DNA of 13,497 bases, from contig JAZRPV010000002.1 of NCBI GenBank assembly GCA_045649455.1, forward strand, positions 1 to 13,497, in the 5' to 3' direction. The translations under genes and the position numbers were made by a program. Positions within the stretch are counted from its first letter, which is position 1; every line of letters begins with the position of its first letter. Source of the DNA: JAEDES01 sp045649455. Lineage in GTDB: Bacteria; Bacillota_I; Bacilli_A; RF39; UBA660. The notes beneath the pieces were generated by a model. The model saw only the letters and a program-made list of their open reading frames with translations. It did no database searches and had not been told where the DNA came from. Shown in pieces: positions 1 through 7,542 of this stretch.

Positions 1-24
1 GGGTTATTTTTCTTCCCCCAAAAC

Positions 25-52
25 AAAAAATTCCCCATGACACACGAGGGAA
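25..52 (-). terminator. Intrinsic terminator ending the terminal RNA and late operon
   Basis: On the minus strand UUCCC (52-48) pairs with GGGAA (35-31). After a bulged U47, CGUG (46-43) pairs with CAUG (39-36) around a UGU loop, giving a 9-bp stem. Six U residues (30-25) follow directly, then a further U-rich run. It would stop both the terminal RNA and read-through from the virion operon. Confidence 0.85.
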
Positions 53-139
53 CGTTGCAAGACCTGTGGAACATCAAGCAACACTCCAGATCATGGAGAA
101 CACTAAACATTAATGAGGCGTGACATAATACCTATTAAC
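25..139 (-). ncRNA. Predicted ~115-nt structured terminal RNA, pRNA candidate
   Basis: Seen: a consensus promoter at 146-175 points leftward and a strong intrinsic terminator sits at 25-52, with no ORF between them. Positions 31-120 are about 48% G+C inside a very AT-rich sequence, the usual sign of a structured RNA in such genomes. Reading leftward, local hairpins are possible: 138-131 with 118-110 (8 bp, one bulged C), 98-94 with 88-84 (CUCCA/UGGAG, loop UGAUC), 82-78 with 58-54 (GUUGC/GCAAC), and the terminator stem. Known: phi29 encodes its packaging RNA, a ring-forming motor component, leftward from its own promoter next to the left genome end. Inference: position, direction and size make this a pRNA candidate. 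It could instead be an unrelated phage small RNA. The existence of a transcript is more certain than its role. Confidence 0.6.
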
Positions 140-145
140 TAATTA

Positions 146-175
146 ATTATAACACAGTTTGACTAGATTTGTCAA
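146..175 (-). promoter_or_regulatory. Near-consensus sigma-A promoter for the terminal RNA
   Basis: On the minus strand a perfect -35 TTGACA (175-170) is followed after 18 bp by a perfect -10 TATAAT (151-146). The -10 is preceded by TGT, giving the extended TGn element. The predicted start is near 139-140. The -35 begins only four bases past the stop of the adsorption-protein gene, so this promoter serves only the short terminal RNA. It is the best promoter match I found in the window. Confidence 0.85.
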
Positions 176-179
176 GGGG

Positions 180-2240
180 TTAAGAACATACTATACGTAT
201 ACCACGTATTTTGATAAAGTTATCAACTGAAGCTCCTGAAGATTCACTAGACAACTGAGCTGATGTTAAAGTACCATTACTGTCAATTATTTGAGAACAT
301 TTACTTGATGTTATTGTAACACCAGTACTTGTAACATTGAATATAACTTTAGAGATACGTACATTTACAGCACTTCCAGCTATATTAGAATCACTTATAG
401 TATATTCATTGTTGGCACTTTTACTAAATTTTAATTGTTGTAATCCAGATTTATTTAGTCCTTGATAATCAACTAATATGTATTGAGCATTTGTTAATAA
501 CTCATCTATTTGTGTTGATGTTAATGTTGTATTATATGAATATGATCCCTCTTTCCATGCTGTTATAAGTCCACTAACCATTAAGTTATGTTCCATATTG
601 TAAGCACGTGGAATATAAGGCACGTTATTTAATATATTAGTATTTACAATATCTGTAGGGATATTTGATGAGAATACTGAAGTTGTATATCCACTAAATG
701 TAGGTGAAGCTATTTTAAACTCTGTACCATTTTGAGAGTAAATACAATAAGCTTTAGAATCATTAGCATTAATTGTTGTACTTAATAAATATAAAGTATT
801 ATAACGAGTAAATAAACAAGCATTATATGAAGAATTAATTATTCCATTTATTGTACAACTTGAAATGTAATAGTTTCCATATTGAATATATAAACCCTCT
901 GTTAATACAGCATTTTCTAATCTAAATTTATGTTTTCCAGAAAGTTCTGTATACTTGTAATTTTTATTATTACAACTACATACAATATTTTCAATATTAG
1001 TTGCTCCAACTTCATTTATTGTTTTAAATTCATTTCCAACTGTTCCATCTGGATTATAGTTATCTGTAGTTGAATCAACATTCATTGTTAAAGCTACATC
1101 TGTTAAGTGATTAATACTTGCAATATTTCTTGATAGGTTAAGTTTAAAGAATTGATTAATTGATTCTTCGTATTTTTGTACAAGTGATCCAAGTATCATG
1201 TATCCATCTGTATCAAAATCAATCCATTGTAACTCTCCTACTAAATACCAACCTCCATATTTTGGTACATTGTAAGTTTTTAGTAGAGTTCCATCAATAG
1301 TAAATACACGTAAGAAATTTGATGGTCTAGTACTTATTACAATGATATTATTATCATTTACTATTAAATCTTGATTATATGTATTAGCTATATCATATGA
1401 AATATTAATTGTTTGATTAAGTGGAGTACCATCTAATTCATATAAATAAATTGCATTAGTACCCTCTTGTAAAGCATAGATTAAATCATTATGAATAGCA
1501 ATTGCATTTACATTAATTGATAAGTCAATTGAATCAATTAAGTTAAGTGTAGTTGAATCAATAATTTTTACTATACCATTATTAGAAGAAGTTCCAGAAG
1601 ATGTAGTTCCTCTAACAGCAACATATATTTTTCCATCAGTATAAGCTAAACTATTACACCAACCAAATACATAATCTTGTTGTCTTAATATTTCACCTGT
1701 TGTAACATTCATAACAACTAATTTATTTTTATTTAAATCAGCATTTAAGTTATCCCATAACATATAAGCAACTGTATTTGTATCTATTTTACAACCACCT
1801 TGCATTCCATTAGCTATACCACTTTCAGAATAGTTAGATGATAAAGGATTAGTTCCTACAGTTATCTTTCTTCCTAATCTTTGTAAAGAAATAGTATTGC
1901 CATCTGGTACTTGTAAGAAATTAACTAAAAGTTGAGCAAGTTCTCCAGATTCAGCCATTCTATCAAGTTTATTGTCTATTTCTTCTTGTACATCTAAATT
2001 ATCAAAATATTCATTTACATAAACTCTTAATTCTTCATATAATTTTTGTAATTCATTTACAGCTTCAGCATTATTATTAATTGTTGGTATTATTGTATCT
2101 CTTAAATAATTAGTAAACCATACTAACATTTCATAATAAGTCATAGTTTCTAAATATGATGTAGGAAGTTCTCCTATTGTCATACATATTCTTTTTAAAG
2201 GTGATACATATTTAACATTAATATCAGTTTTATTATTCAT
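180..2240 (-). CDS. Tail appendage / receptor-binding (adsorption) protein
   Basis: 686 aa, last gene of the virion operon. Residues ~13-110 are helical and resemble an N-terminal module I recognise from tail proteins of gut Firmicute phages (SPLKRICMTIGELPTSYLET..., then a coiled-coil run to MAESGELAQLL). This part probably anchors the protein to the virion. Residues ~125-380 contain repeated short beta-strand blades (for example DGKIYVAVRG, NDLIYALQEG, NNIIVISTRP), suggesting a beta-propeller or similar repeat fold. Residues ~400-686 are Asn/Ser/Thr-rich and beta-rich, as in receptor-binding ends. The place after lower collar matches phi29 gp12 (pre-neck appendage), but the sequence is not obviously homologous to gp12. 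Start supported by AAAGGAGTG ten bases upstream. Exact ligand unknown. Confidence 0.72.
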   Translation of the reverse strand: MNNKTDINVKYVSPLKRICMTIGELPTSYLETMTYYEMLVWFTNYLRDTIIPTINNNAEAVNELQKLYEELRVYVNEYFDNLDVQEEIDNKLDRMAESGELAQLLVNFLQVPDGNTISLQRLGRKITVGTNPLSSNYSESGIANGMQGGCKIDTNTVAYMLWDNLNADLNKNKLVVMNVTTGEILRQQDYVFGWCNSLAYTDGKIYVAVRGTTSSGTSSNNGIVKIIDSTTLNLIDSIDLSINVNAIAIHNDLIYALQEGTNAIYLYELDGTPLNQTINISYDIANTYNQDLIVNDNNIIVISTRPSNFLRVFTIDGTLLKTYNVPKYGGWYLVGELQWIDFDTDGYMILGSLVQKYEESINQFFKLNLSRNIASINHLTDVALTMNVDSTTDNYNPDGTVGNEFKTINEVGATNIENIVCSCNNKNYKYTELSGKHKFRLENAVLTEGLYIQYGNYYISSCTINGIINSSYNACLFTRYNTLYLLSTTINANDSKAYCIYSQNGTEFKIASPTFSGYTTSVFSSNIPTDIVNTNILNNVPYIPRAYNMEHNLMVSGLITAWKEGSYSYNTTLTSTQIDELLTNAQYILVDYQGLNKSGLQQLKFSKSANNEYTISDSNIAGSAVNVRISKVIFNVTSTGVTITSSKCSQIIDSNGTLTSAQLSSESSGASVDNFIKIRGIRIVCS

Positions 2241-2256
2241 AATTTTATCACTCCTT

Positions 2257-2916
2257 TTAATATAAGCCCATGAATAAAGGCTCTAATTTTTCTATAATTT
2301 CTCTATCAATTGCTCGTATATTATCTCTGTATTGTTCAACCATTTTTTGAGCAGTAGCACTAACACCAGAGTTTCCTTTAACTCTTTTAGTATATTCTTC
2401 TTCTGAATCACTTGAAGATTCTGTTTCATTTTCTGAAGCACTTGTACTTGAAGCATAGTTTCCAGCTAAAATATCAGATTTAGTTATTCTTCCTTGAGGA
2501 GTGTCACTTGCTACTCCTAAACCACTTGAATTAGCACTTCCAGTATTATTAGCTGTACGTTCAAAAGTTTCTGTATAATCAACATTTACTAATGGATCAT
2601 AAGAAATAGCACTAGAATAGATAAGAGGTAAATATTCTTCCATTAGTTCTTGCATTGTTACTTTAACGTAATGTTTCCATAATCCTATAGTTTCTTGTCC
2701 TAATTCTCTCATATAGTAATGATCTACAATTTTACGAGCTAATTTATCTTTACTCCATAAACCATTGTTTTCAACTACTTCAATTTGTTCTGGAGTTAAA
2801 TAATCACTAATTTCATAATCTTTAAAGAAGCTTTCTACTTCTTCTCTAGTATAAAGTGGTGGATTAAATTTTATTGGAGTAAATAATTCTCTTAATTCCA
2901 TTGTGTATTTACTCAT
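2257..2916 (-). CDS. Lower collar protein (phi29 gp11-like)
   Basis: 219 aa, shorter than phi29 gp11 (about 290 aa). The N-terminal part resembles gp11: YTREEVESFF, then a DHYYMRELGQETIGLWKHY block (gp11 has a very similar DHFYFREIG stretch), then YDPLVNVDYTETFER. A low-complexity Ser/Asn/Glu-rich linker follows (~125-175) and a charged helical end. In phi29 this protein forms the lower collar/tail tube joining the portal to the tail knob. The first eight bases overlap the end of the portal gene, and AGAGGTGATTAAAG precedes the ATG, so the two are probably translationally coupled. Confidence 0.85.
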   Translation of the reverse strand: MSKYTMELRELFTPIKFNPPLYTREEVESFFKDYEISDYLTPEQIEVVENNGLWSKDKLARKIVDHYYMRELGQETIGLWKHYVKVTMQELMEEYLPLIYSSAISYDPLVNVDYTETFERTANNTGSANSSGLGVASDTPQGRITKSDILAGNYASSTSASENETESSSDSEEEYTKRVKGNSGVSATAQKMVEQYRDNIRAIDREIIEKLEPLFMGLY

Positions 2917-3901
2917 CTTTAATCACCTCTTTATCTAGTTTTTCTATATTTTCTTTTTTATCAATTTGTCCATTATCTAAATAATCAGATACAATTGATT
3001 GTTCTTTCTTTATTATATTTTCTAAATCAGATCTAACACGAACACTTATTTCTTTATCAGTTCCTGTAAATCCAAATTTTTCATTAAATTGTCTACAAGC
3101 TTCTAATCTAGGAGCTAACATTGATTGAAGATTAAGATTTACAAGTTCTGTATTTTCATTAGATTCATTTTCTGTTAATCTTTCTTTTTTCTTAACACTA
3201 ACATTATTAATTCCAAGATATGTTAAAGCTTCATTAAATATTTCCTTTTTATATTCTGTTATTTTATCAACTACATATGGAGCAGAAGTATTTAAAACTT
3301 TCATTTCTTCACCGGTTAATTGATTTTTATTTCCGAATATAAAAGGCTGATTTCCATCATATTGAGAATATAAATTTTCTAACATTAATCTTTGTTTTTC
3401 ATCACCGACAACCATTATTGGATATCTTTGACTAGAAATATTTACATCACATGTTCTTTGAGCTAGATACAATCTATAAGCAAATAATTCCATTGATCCA
3501 GCTGTAGGTACACGTTCCCAATTGTTTAAAACTAAAATACACTCTTCATCTTCTTTAGATTCATTAAAATCATTAAGACCAACATATAAATCTCTATCTG
3601 TTTGAAAAGAATAACTAAAACAATGTAATTTACTAGGTAAACCATAAATATTAACGTAACCATTTCCAGCACATTTAGTATTTATAAATCCATATTTTTT
3701 ATCATATAATAGTGAAGCTTGACCATTATAGAATAGACATTCTTCCAAGTATCTTGAATTCATTGTCTTTGGTAAGTTCACCCATTCAAACATAGAAAGA
3801 GCTATTCTTCTAAATCTATTTAAATAATCCATATATGTTTCATCATTAAGTAATAACGAATCTTTGAATTTTTGATTAGGAGTTGCTTTTTTTCTTCTCA
3901 T
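2909..3901 (-). CDS. Portal / upper collar connector protein (phi29 gp10-like)
   Basis: 330 aa (phi29 gp10 is 309). It forms the dodecameric connector at the capsid vertex, through which DNA is packaged and to which the motor docks. Clear family signatures: LSMFEWVNLP (~35-44), YSQYDGNQPFIF (178-189, phi29 YNQYEGNAPVIF), TSAPYVVDKI (205-214, phi29 TDAPYVVDKL), and EALTYLGINN...KKKERL (224-242). The C-terminal ~75 residues are charged and longer than in phi29. Its N-terminus is very basic (MRRKK), a region that in phi29 contacts pRNA and DNA. Ribosome site AAGGAGTGATAAA precedes the ATG and overlaps the stop of the 40-aa ORF upstream. Confidence 0.93.
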   Translation of the reverse strand: MRRKKATPNQKFKDSLLLNDETYMDYLNRFRRIALSMFEWVNLPKTMNSRYLEECLFYNGQASLLYDKKYGFINTKCAGNGYVNIYGLPSKLHCFSYSFQTDRDLYVGLNDFNESKEDEECILVLNNWERVPTAGSMELFAYRLYLAQRTCDVNISSQRYPIMVVGDEKQRLMLENLYSQYDGNQPFIFGNKNQLTGEEMKVLNTSAPYVVDKITEYKKEIFNEALTYLGINNVSVKKKERLTENESNENTELVNLNLQSMLAPRLEACRQFNEKFGFTGTDKEISVRVRSDLENIIKKEQSIVSDYLDNGQIDKKENIEKLDKEVIKDE

Positions 3902-3905
3902 TTTA

Positions 3906-4028
3906 TCACTCCTTTATAATATATCTATATTTTTTAATTTTACAATATATAATCCAGAATATAACTGTAAAAGAGTTACATTCTCTAATAAAACATTGTA
4001 TTCCTTTATCAATTATAATATATTTCAT
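3906..4028 (-). CDS. Hypothetical 40-aa hydrophobic microprotein
   Basis: Not recognised. It fills the only sizeable gap between tail knob and portal genes. The ATG has a good ribosome site (TAGGAG, ten bases upstream) whose TAG is the tail-knob stop, and its own TGA overlaps the portal ribosome site, so spacing is exactly that of a coupled gene. The product begins MKYIIIDKG, has three Cys, a hydrophobic stretch at ~20-28 (FTVIFWIIY) and a Lys/Tyr-rich tail. It could be a small membrane-associated protein. In such AT-rich DNA a 40-codon ORF can also arise by chance, so the positioning is the main evidence. Confidence 0.45.
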   Translation of the reverse strand: MKYIIIDKGIQCFIRECNSFTVIFWIIYCKIKKYRYIIKE

Positions 4029-4041
4029 AATTTTTATTCTC

Positions 4042-5661
4042 CTATAAAATTGAATTAGTTCTACTATAATCTAAATAATATGTAGTCGTATGCCAGAAAG
4101 TACAACCATTATTAAATAAACTTCGTATAGAAGCTAAATCTTTTTCTGGAATATTTCCCTCTAAATTTACATCTATACATTTTATATAATCCCAATTACT
4201 ACGTTTATGAATATTAGGAGTTCCTAATCTATTAACTTTATAACCATACATAGTAAACCAATTATCACATATTCTTGCGTATTCTTGTTTTATAGTCATT
4301 TTATAATATGTAGGTGACATTTTATCAGAGGCAAAAGCTACATCACCAGAATTTACTTGTCCACCGATTGTAGATGGCATCATTGAATGTCTATATTGTT
4401 CTTGAACAGCTCCGAACATTCCACCAAGACCTGTAGCTATACCATCAGCATTTCCTGTTATTGCTCCAACCATAGCTTGAATTGATCCAGCAACAGCTTG
4501 AGCTTTTGGAGCTTCTACTCTATGACCTAAAATATTAACACCATTTTGTGTAAGCCAGTTTGTATATTGATCACCTCTCCAGCTTCCTTGAGGATATTTT
4601 CCAATTGGCATTCCCCAACTATAACCAATACCAGCTGTAGAATTCTTTTTATAATTATTTGGATATAACCAAACAGAGCCACTTGGTGATGGTACACCAA
4701 TAATTGAAAAAGATGGAGTTCCAGAAAAATCTTCATATCTATAATCAATATCAGTACCACAATTATTAGTTATACTTAAACCTACAAATGGATAAGTAAA
4801 CATTTTATTATTTCGTGGAGTATAGCCATCAATATTATTAGGAAGTGAAATTGTTATATTATTATTTATTACAATAGCATTGGCAGATCCTTTTAATGGT
4901 TTTAATTCTATTCCAGATTGTTGTCCTAAACTTATTGTACTCCAACCATCAGCATATGGCATATCAATTAAACTAAGAGGTAAAGTAAATAAATTTACAA
5001 TATCGTTTGTATGTCCTTCTTCAGCCATTCCTTTAATAAATTTATCTATTGATTCAGTAAATCTAAAAACAAAATAATAAAGTCCAGAATAAACACCACC
5101 AATAATTCTATTTGATAAAGTAAATGGAGCACCAACAGGCACCCATGAAGTACCTACAACCCACATTATAGTAGTATCAAGGCTTGTATCTACACTTCCA
5201 GCACTATTAACAATATATTCTCCAAGTTCTAAATCTTCTGGTACTGTATGTGAGCCAATTGTATCATCAGAAACATGTTCACGTTCTATAAATGAATTTT
5301 TATATTCCAATTCAAATTGCCATGTTTGAAATGGATCAGTTTCAATTTTTACTTCTGTCATTCCATCATTCATATATGTTATATCAGTAACAAAAGCATA
5401 AAACCATTTATTATCATAGTGTGTATTTTGATACATACAATAATTATATTCAAGTAAATCTTCAAATGTTAAATCTTCATTAGTTTCAGCACGTAAAACG
5501 CCATCTTTTCTAACATAAGTGTAATTCCATTCTTCAACTTTAGGTAAATTATAAAAATAACTAAATTGAGAAGCTACACTATCGAATGTAATTTGATTAT
5601 AATTATCTAATTTTAAAGGAGATTTTAATAATATAACTCTTGAATTAGGAGTTACAACCAT
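4042..5661 (-). CDS. Tail knob protein (phi29 gp9-like)
   Basis: 539 aa (phi29 gp9 is 599). It forms the hexameric distal tail tube that opens into the host membrane during DNA ejection. Signatures: YNLPKVEEWNY, MYQNTHYDNKWFYAFVTD (~77-93, phi29 has DYGNKWFYAFVTE), DPFQTWQFELEYKNSFIEREHV (109-130), and a conserved C-terminal region (YKMTIKQEYARI..., GYKVNRLGTPN, IRSLFNNGCTFWHT). Residues ~387-422 are Ala/Gly-rich and non-polar (AVAGSIQAMVGAITG...). This matches the place of the hydrophobic long loop that blocks the gp9 tube and forms a membrane pore in phi29, but is shorter. The ATG follows GAAAGGAATG. A hairpin separates this gene from the capsid gene. Confidence 0.92.
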   Translation of the reverse strand: MVVTPNSRVILLKSPLKLDNYNQITFDSVASQFSYFYNLPKVEEWNYTYVRKDGVLRAETNEDLTFEDLLEYNYCMYQNTHYDNKWFYAFVTDITYMNDGMTEVKIETDPFQTWQFELEYKNSFIEREHVSDDTIGSHTVPEDLELGEYIVNSAGSVDTSLDTTIMWVVGTSWVPVGAPFTLSNRIIGGVYSGLYYFVFRFTESIDKFIKGMAEEGHTNDIVNLFTLPLSLIDMPYADGWSTISLGQQSGIELKPLKGSANAIVINNNITISLPNNIDGYTPRNNKMFTYPFVGLSITNNCGTDIDYRYEDFSGTPSFSIIGVPSPSGSVWLYPNNYKKNSTAGIGYSWGMPIGKYPQGSWRGDQYTNWLTQNGVNILGHRVEAPKAQAVAGSIQAMVGAITGNADGIATGLGGMFGAVQEQYRHSMMPSTIGGQVNSGDVAFASDKMSPTYYKMTIKQEYARICDNWFTMYGYKVNRLGTPNIHKRSNWDYIKCIDVNLEGNIPEKDLASIRSLFNNGCTFWHTTTYYLDYSRTNSIL

Positions 5662-5689
5662 AATTAATCATTCCTTTCATTAAAATAGA

Positions 5690-5709
5690 GATAGGGAATA
5701 ACCCCTATC
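5690..5709 (-). terminator. Hairpin between capsid and tail-knob genes, partial terminator or stabiliser
   Basis: On the minus strand GATAGGG (5709-5703) pairs perfectly with CCCTATC (5696-5690) around a 6-base loop, followed by TCTATTTT. It begins 13 bases after the capsid stop. The U-run is weak, so it would give at most partial termination. It could also protect the 3' end of capsid mRNA, either way favouring capsid over tail output. Confidence 0.5.
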
Positions 5710-5722
5710 CCTAAATATAAAA

Positions 5723-7204
5723 TTATTCACTAGCATTAACTGTAACACTAACAGTAGCAATTGAAGTTCCTCCAACTGAAGCTGTTATTGTACTTGATCC
5801 ACTAGCAACACCAGTAACTTCTACATGTCTATCATCAATCTTTTCAACTGTAGCTTTTGCAACTGTTCCAGATGTAAATGTAACAGTATCAGTAGCATTG
5901 AATGGTACAGTAGTTAAGCTTAATGTTATTTTTTCACCAGCTGTAACTTCTGGAGCAGATTCATTAAATGAAGCACTTGTTATATTAACTGTAGGAATAG
6001 CTCCAACTAACATATAAGCGTTTGCAAATAATGAGTAGTTAAATGCTTTAATAACATTAAGGTATTGTTGCCAACTTCTGTTATTAGCATTGTAAAATTC
6101 GTCCATAAACATATCCTTTGTACGAATCTTAAACCATCTCTTATCACAGATTAAAGCATAAATTGATGATCCATCAAATTGAGTTTGTCCATCATCATCA
6201 ATAATATCAAAGCTATCAATGTAATATACTCTTCCCATTAAATCAGCTTTATCCATATTGAATGCAGAAGCTAAAACTTCAACATCAAGTTCACTAGCTA
6301 ATTTATTAGAAATAAATACAACTACATCTTCTGGTTTAGACCATGAAACAATAGCACGACCATAACCACCAACTTTAGACCATGCGTTATATCTTGTACT
6401 AGGTGATTTGAAATTTAAGAAAGTTTCTCTTAATTTCTTTACAAAACCTTTTAATTCAGATTCTGTAGGAGCTGAAGCATTTGCAAAAGTAAATGTTTCC
6501 ATTTGAACAGCGTTGTTTCTGTAAGCGTTTGAAATTAATTTTTTAGTGTATTTATAATCATCAATATACGCACCATTATATAATGATGTAGAAATACCCA
6601 TTAAGAAGCTTTCAAAATCTCCCCAGCTAACAAAAGCTTTTTCTAATTCCTTTCTTATAATAGTAACTGGATATTGAACATCAAAGTTAATTTCAGAATA
6701 TTCAGCTTTTACATCAGATTCGTATTTAGCCAATAATCCAGCAAAATCATCTATATTGTAAACTCTTCCACGAGCTGGATTTACATAAATCTCTTGACCG
6801 ATTGCTCCAAGAGGTAAATCATCACCAGCTAACTCTTGTAAAGGATTTTCAAAATAATCCATAACAAATTTAGTATAAGCTATTCTGTTTACAAGTGATT
6901 GAATAAATTTATTACGCATATCACTAGGTAAAGCAAGTAAACTTTGTCCATAAACTTGTGATGAAGTATAATGATTTACTAGAGGGATTTGTTCTTGATA
7001 TAGACTATTGTCTTGAATAAGAGTTTCTCTAATCTCATTCAAAGCAGTTTGTAATCCATCAGATATCACAAAATCATTCCTTTCTTCTGGTTTATTTCCA
7101 GATTCAAAAGAAGAACGAGAGGTTAGGAGTTCTTCTCTTGAATCCAGAAACAAGTTCTGGATTGAGGTATATGTGTGAATATTATTTTCCTTTCTTTTTT
7201 CCAC
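5723..7204 (-). CDS. Major capsid protein with C-terminal Ig-like (BIG2) domain (phi29 gp8-like)
   Basis: 493 aa from the GTG at 7204 (phi29 gp8 is 448). Core signatures: SLVNRIAYTKFVMDYFENPL, then KAFVSWGDFESFL (189-201, phi29 TAFVSWGNFESFV), ELDVEVLASAFNMDKADLMGRV and IYALICDKRWFKI, all in phi29 order. Residues ~403-490 form an Ig-like group 2 domain (TSASFNES...VTAGEKITLSLTTVPFNATDTVTFTS...), as in phi29, which on the shell could bind host or mucus glycans. Start uncertain: the GTG has no well-spaced ribosome site. An in-frame ATT at 7180 follows AAAGGA by seven bases and would begin MHTYTSIQNLFL, close in layout to phi29 MRITFNDVKTSL. That start gives 485 aa. A short ORF overlaps the 5' end. 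Confidence 0.93.
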   Translation of the reverse strand: MEKRKENNIHTYTSIQNLFLDSREELLTSRSSFESGNKPEERNDFVISDGLQTALNEIRETLIQDNSLYQEQIPLVNHYTSSQVYGQSLLALPSDMRNKFIQSLVNRIAYTKFVMDYFENPLQELAGDDLPLGAIGQEIYVNPARGRVYNIDDFAGLLAKYESDVKAEYSEINFDVQYPVTIIRKELEKAFVSWGDFESFLMGISTSLYNGAYIDDYKYTKKLISNAYRNNAVQMETFTFANASAPTESELKGFVKKLRETFLNFKSPSTRYNAWSKVGGYGRAIVSWSKPEDVVVFISNKLASELDVEVLASAFNMDKADLMGRVYYIDSFDIIDDDGQTQFDGSSIYALICDKRWFKIRTKDMFMDEFYNANNRSWQQYLNVIKAFNYSLFANAYMLVGAIPTVNITSASFNESAPEVTAGEKITLSLTTVPFNATDTVTFTSGTVAKATVEKIDDRHVEVTGVASGSSTITASVGGTSIATVSVTVNASE

Positions 7205-7217
7205 CTTTACATGGCAT
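7182..7217 (-). CDS. Possible 11-codon basic leader peptide overlapping capsid start
   Basis: An ATG with an excellent ribosome site (AAGGTAGGTG, six bases upstream) reads MPCKGGKKKGK and stops at TAA, seven positions into the capsid reading frame as counted from its GTG. This is the best-placed start before the capsid gene but is in a different frame from it. It may be a short basic peptide or an upstream ORF that loads ribosomes for re-initiation at the capsid start just past its stop. Too short to be supported by composition; the evidence is the ribosome site alone. Confidence 0.35.
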   Translation of the reverse strand: MPCKGGKKKGK

Positions 7218-7226
7218 ATTTAACAC

Positions 7227-7526
7227 CTACCTTTTAAATTTTCCGTTTTCAAAGACAGATCTAAAATCAAATTCTACTGTCTTTTCTTCTTTTTCTTCTT
7301 TTACATCTTCACGACCTTGAGGCACTTTTAAAAGTAAATTTCCATTAGCTTGAATTAACATTTCTTTGTCTTGTTTTAATCTTGAAATTTCAGAATCTTT
7401 TTCTTCTAATACTTTATTATTAGATTCCTCATAAATTAAAATGTTTGCTATATCATCAGCTATTTTTCCAGATTCTTCTTTTCCTAATTTTTCTTGTATT
7501 TTATCAGATATTTCAGTTAAATTCAT
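7227..7526 (-). CDS. Scaffolding protein (phi29 gp7-like)
   Basis: 99 aa, almost the same length as phi29 gp7 (98 aa), and directly upstream of the capsid gene as gp7 is. It is acidic-basic and almost entirely helical: a coiled coil at ~35-66 (EESNNKVLEEKDSEISRLKQDKEMLIQANGN...) aligns with the gp7 segment LAAEKDDLIVSNSKL. It is expected to drive prohead assembly and then leave. The C-terminal tail (FDFRSVFENGKFKR) would contact capsid subunits. The ATG at 7526 is chosen because AGAGGTG lies nine bases upstream; the GTG further out is inside that ribosome site. Confidence 0.88.
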   Translation of the reverse strand: MNLTEISDKIQEKLGKEESGKIADDIANILIYEESNNKVLEEKDSEISRLKQDKEMLIQANGNLLLKVPQGREDVKEEKEEKTVEFDFRSVFENGKFKR

Positions 7527-7542
7527 ATATCTTATCACCTCT

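Noticed and set aside
4880..5077. Plus-strand open frame inside the tail-knob gene
   Set aside because: It is antisense to a clearly conserved gene, has no ribosome site and no recognisable product. The same applies to plus-strand frames at 7138-7320 and 13230-13457 and to the second minus frame at 4527-4760.
7194..7200. Slippery heptamer A-AAA-AAG in the leader ORF before the capsid gene, suggesting a programmed -1 frameshift
   Set aside because: The leader is in the frame where a -1 slip does not enter the capsid frame; the capsid frame is +1 relative to the leader. A -1 shift leads to an unrelated frame that stops.
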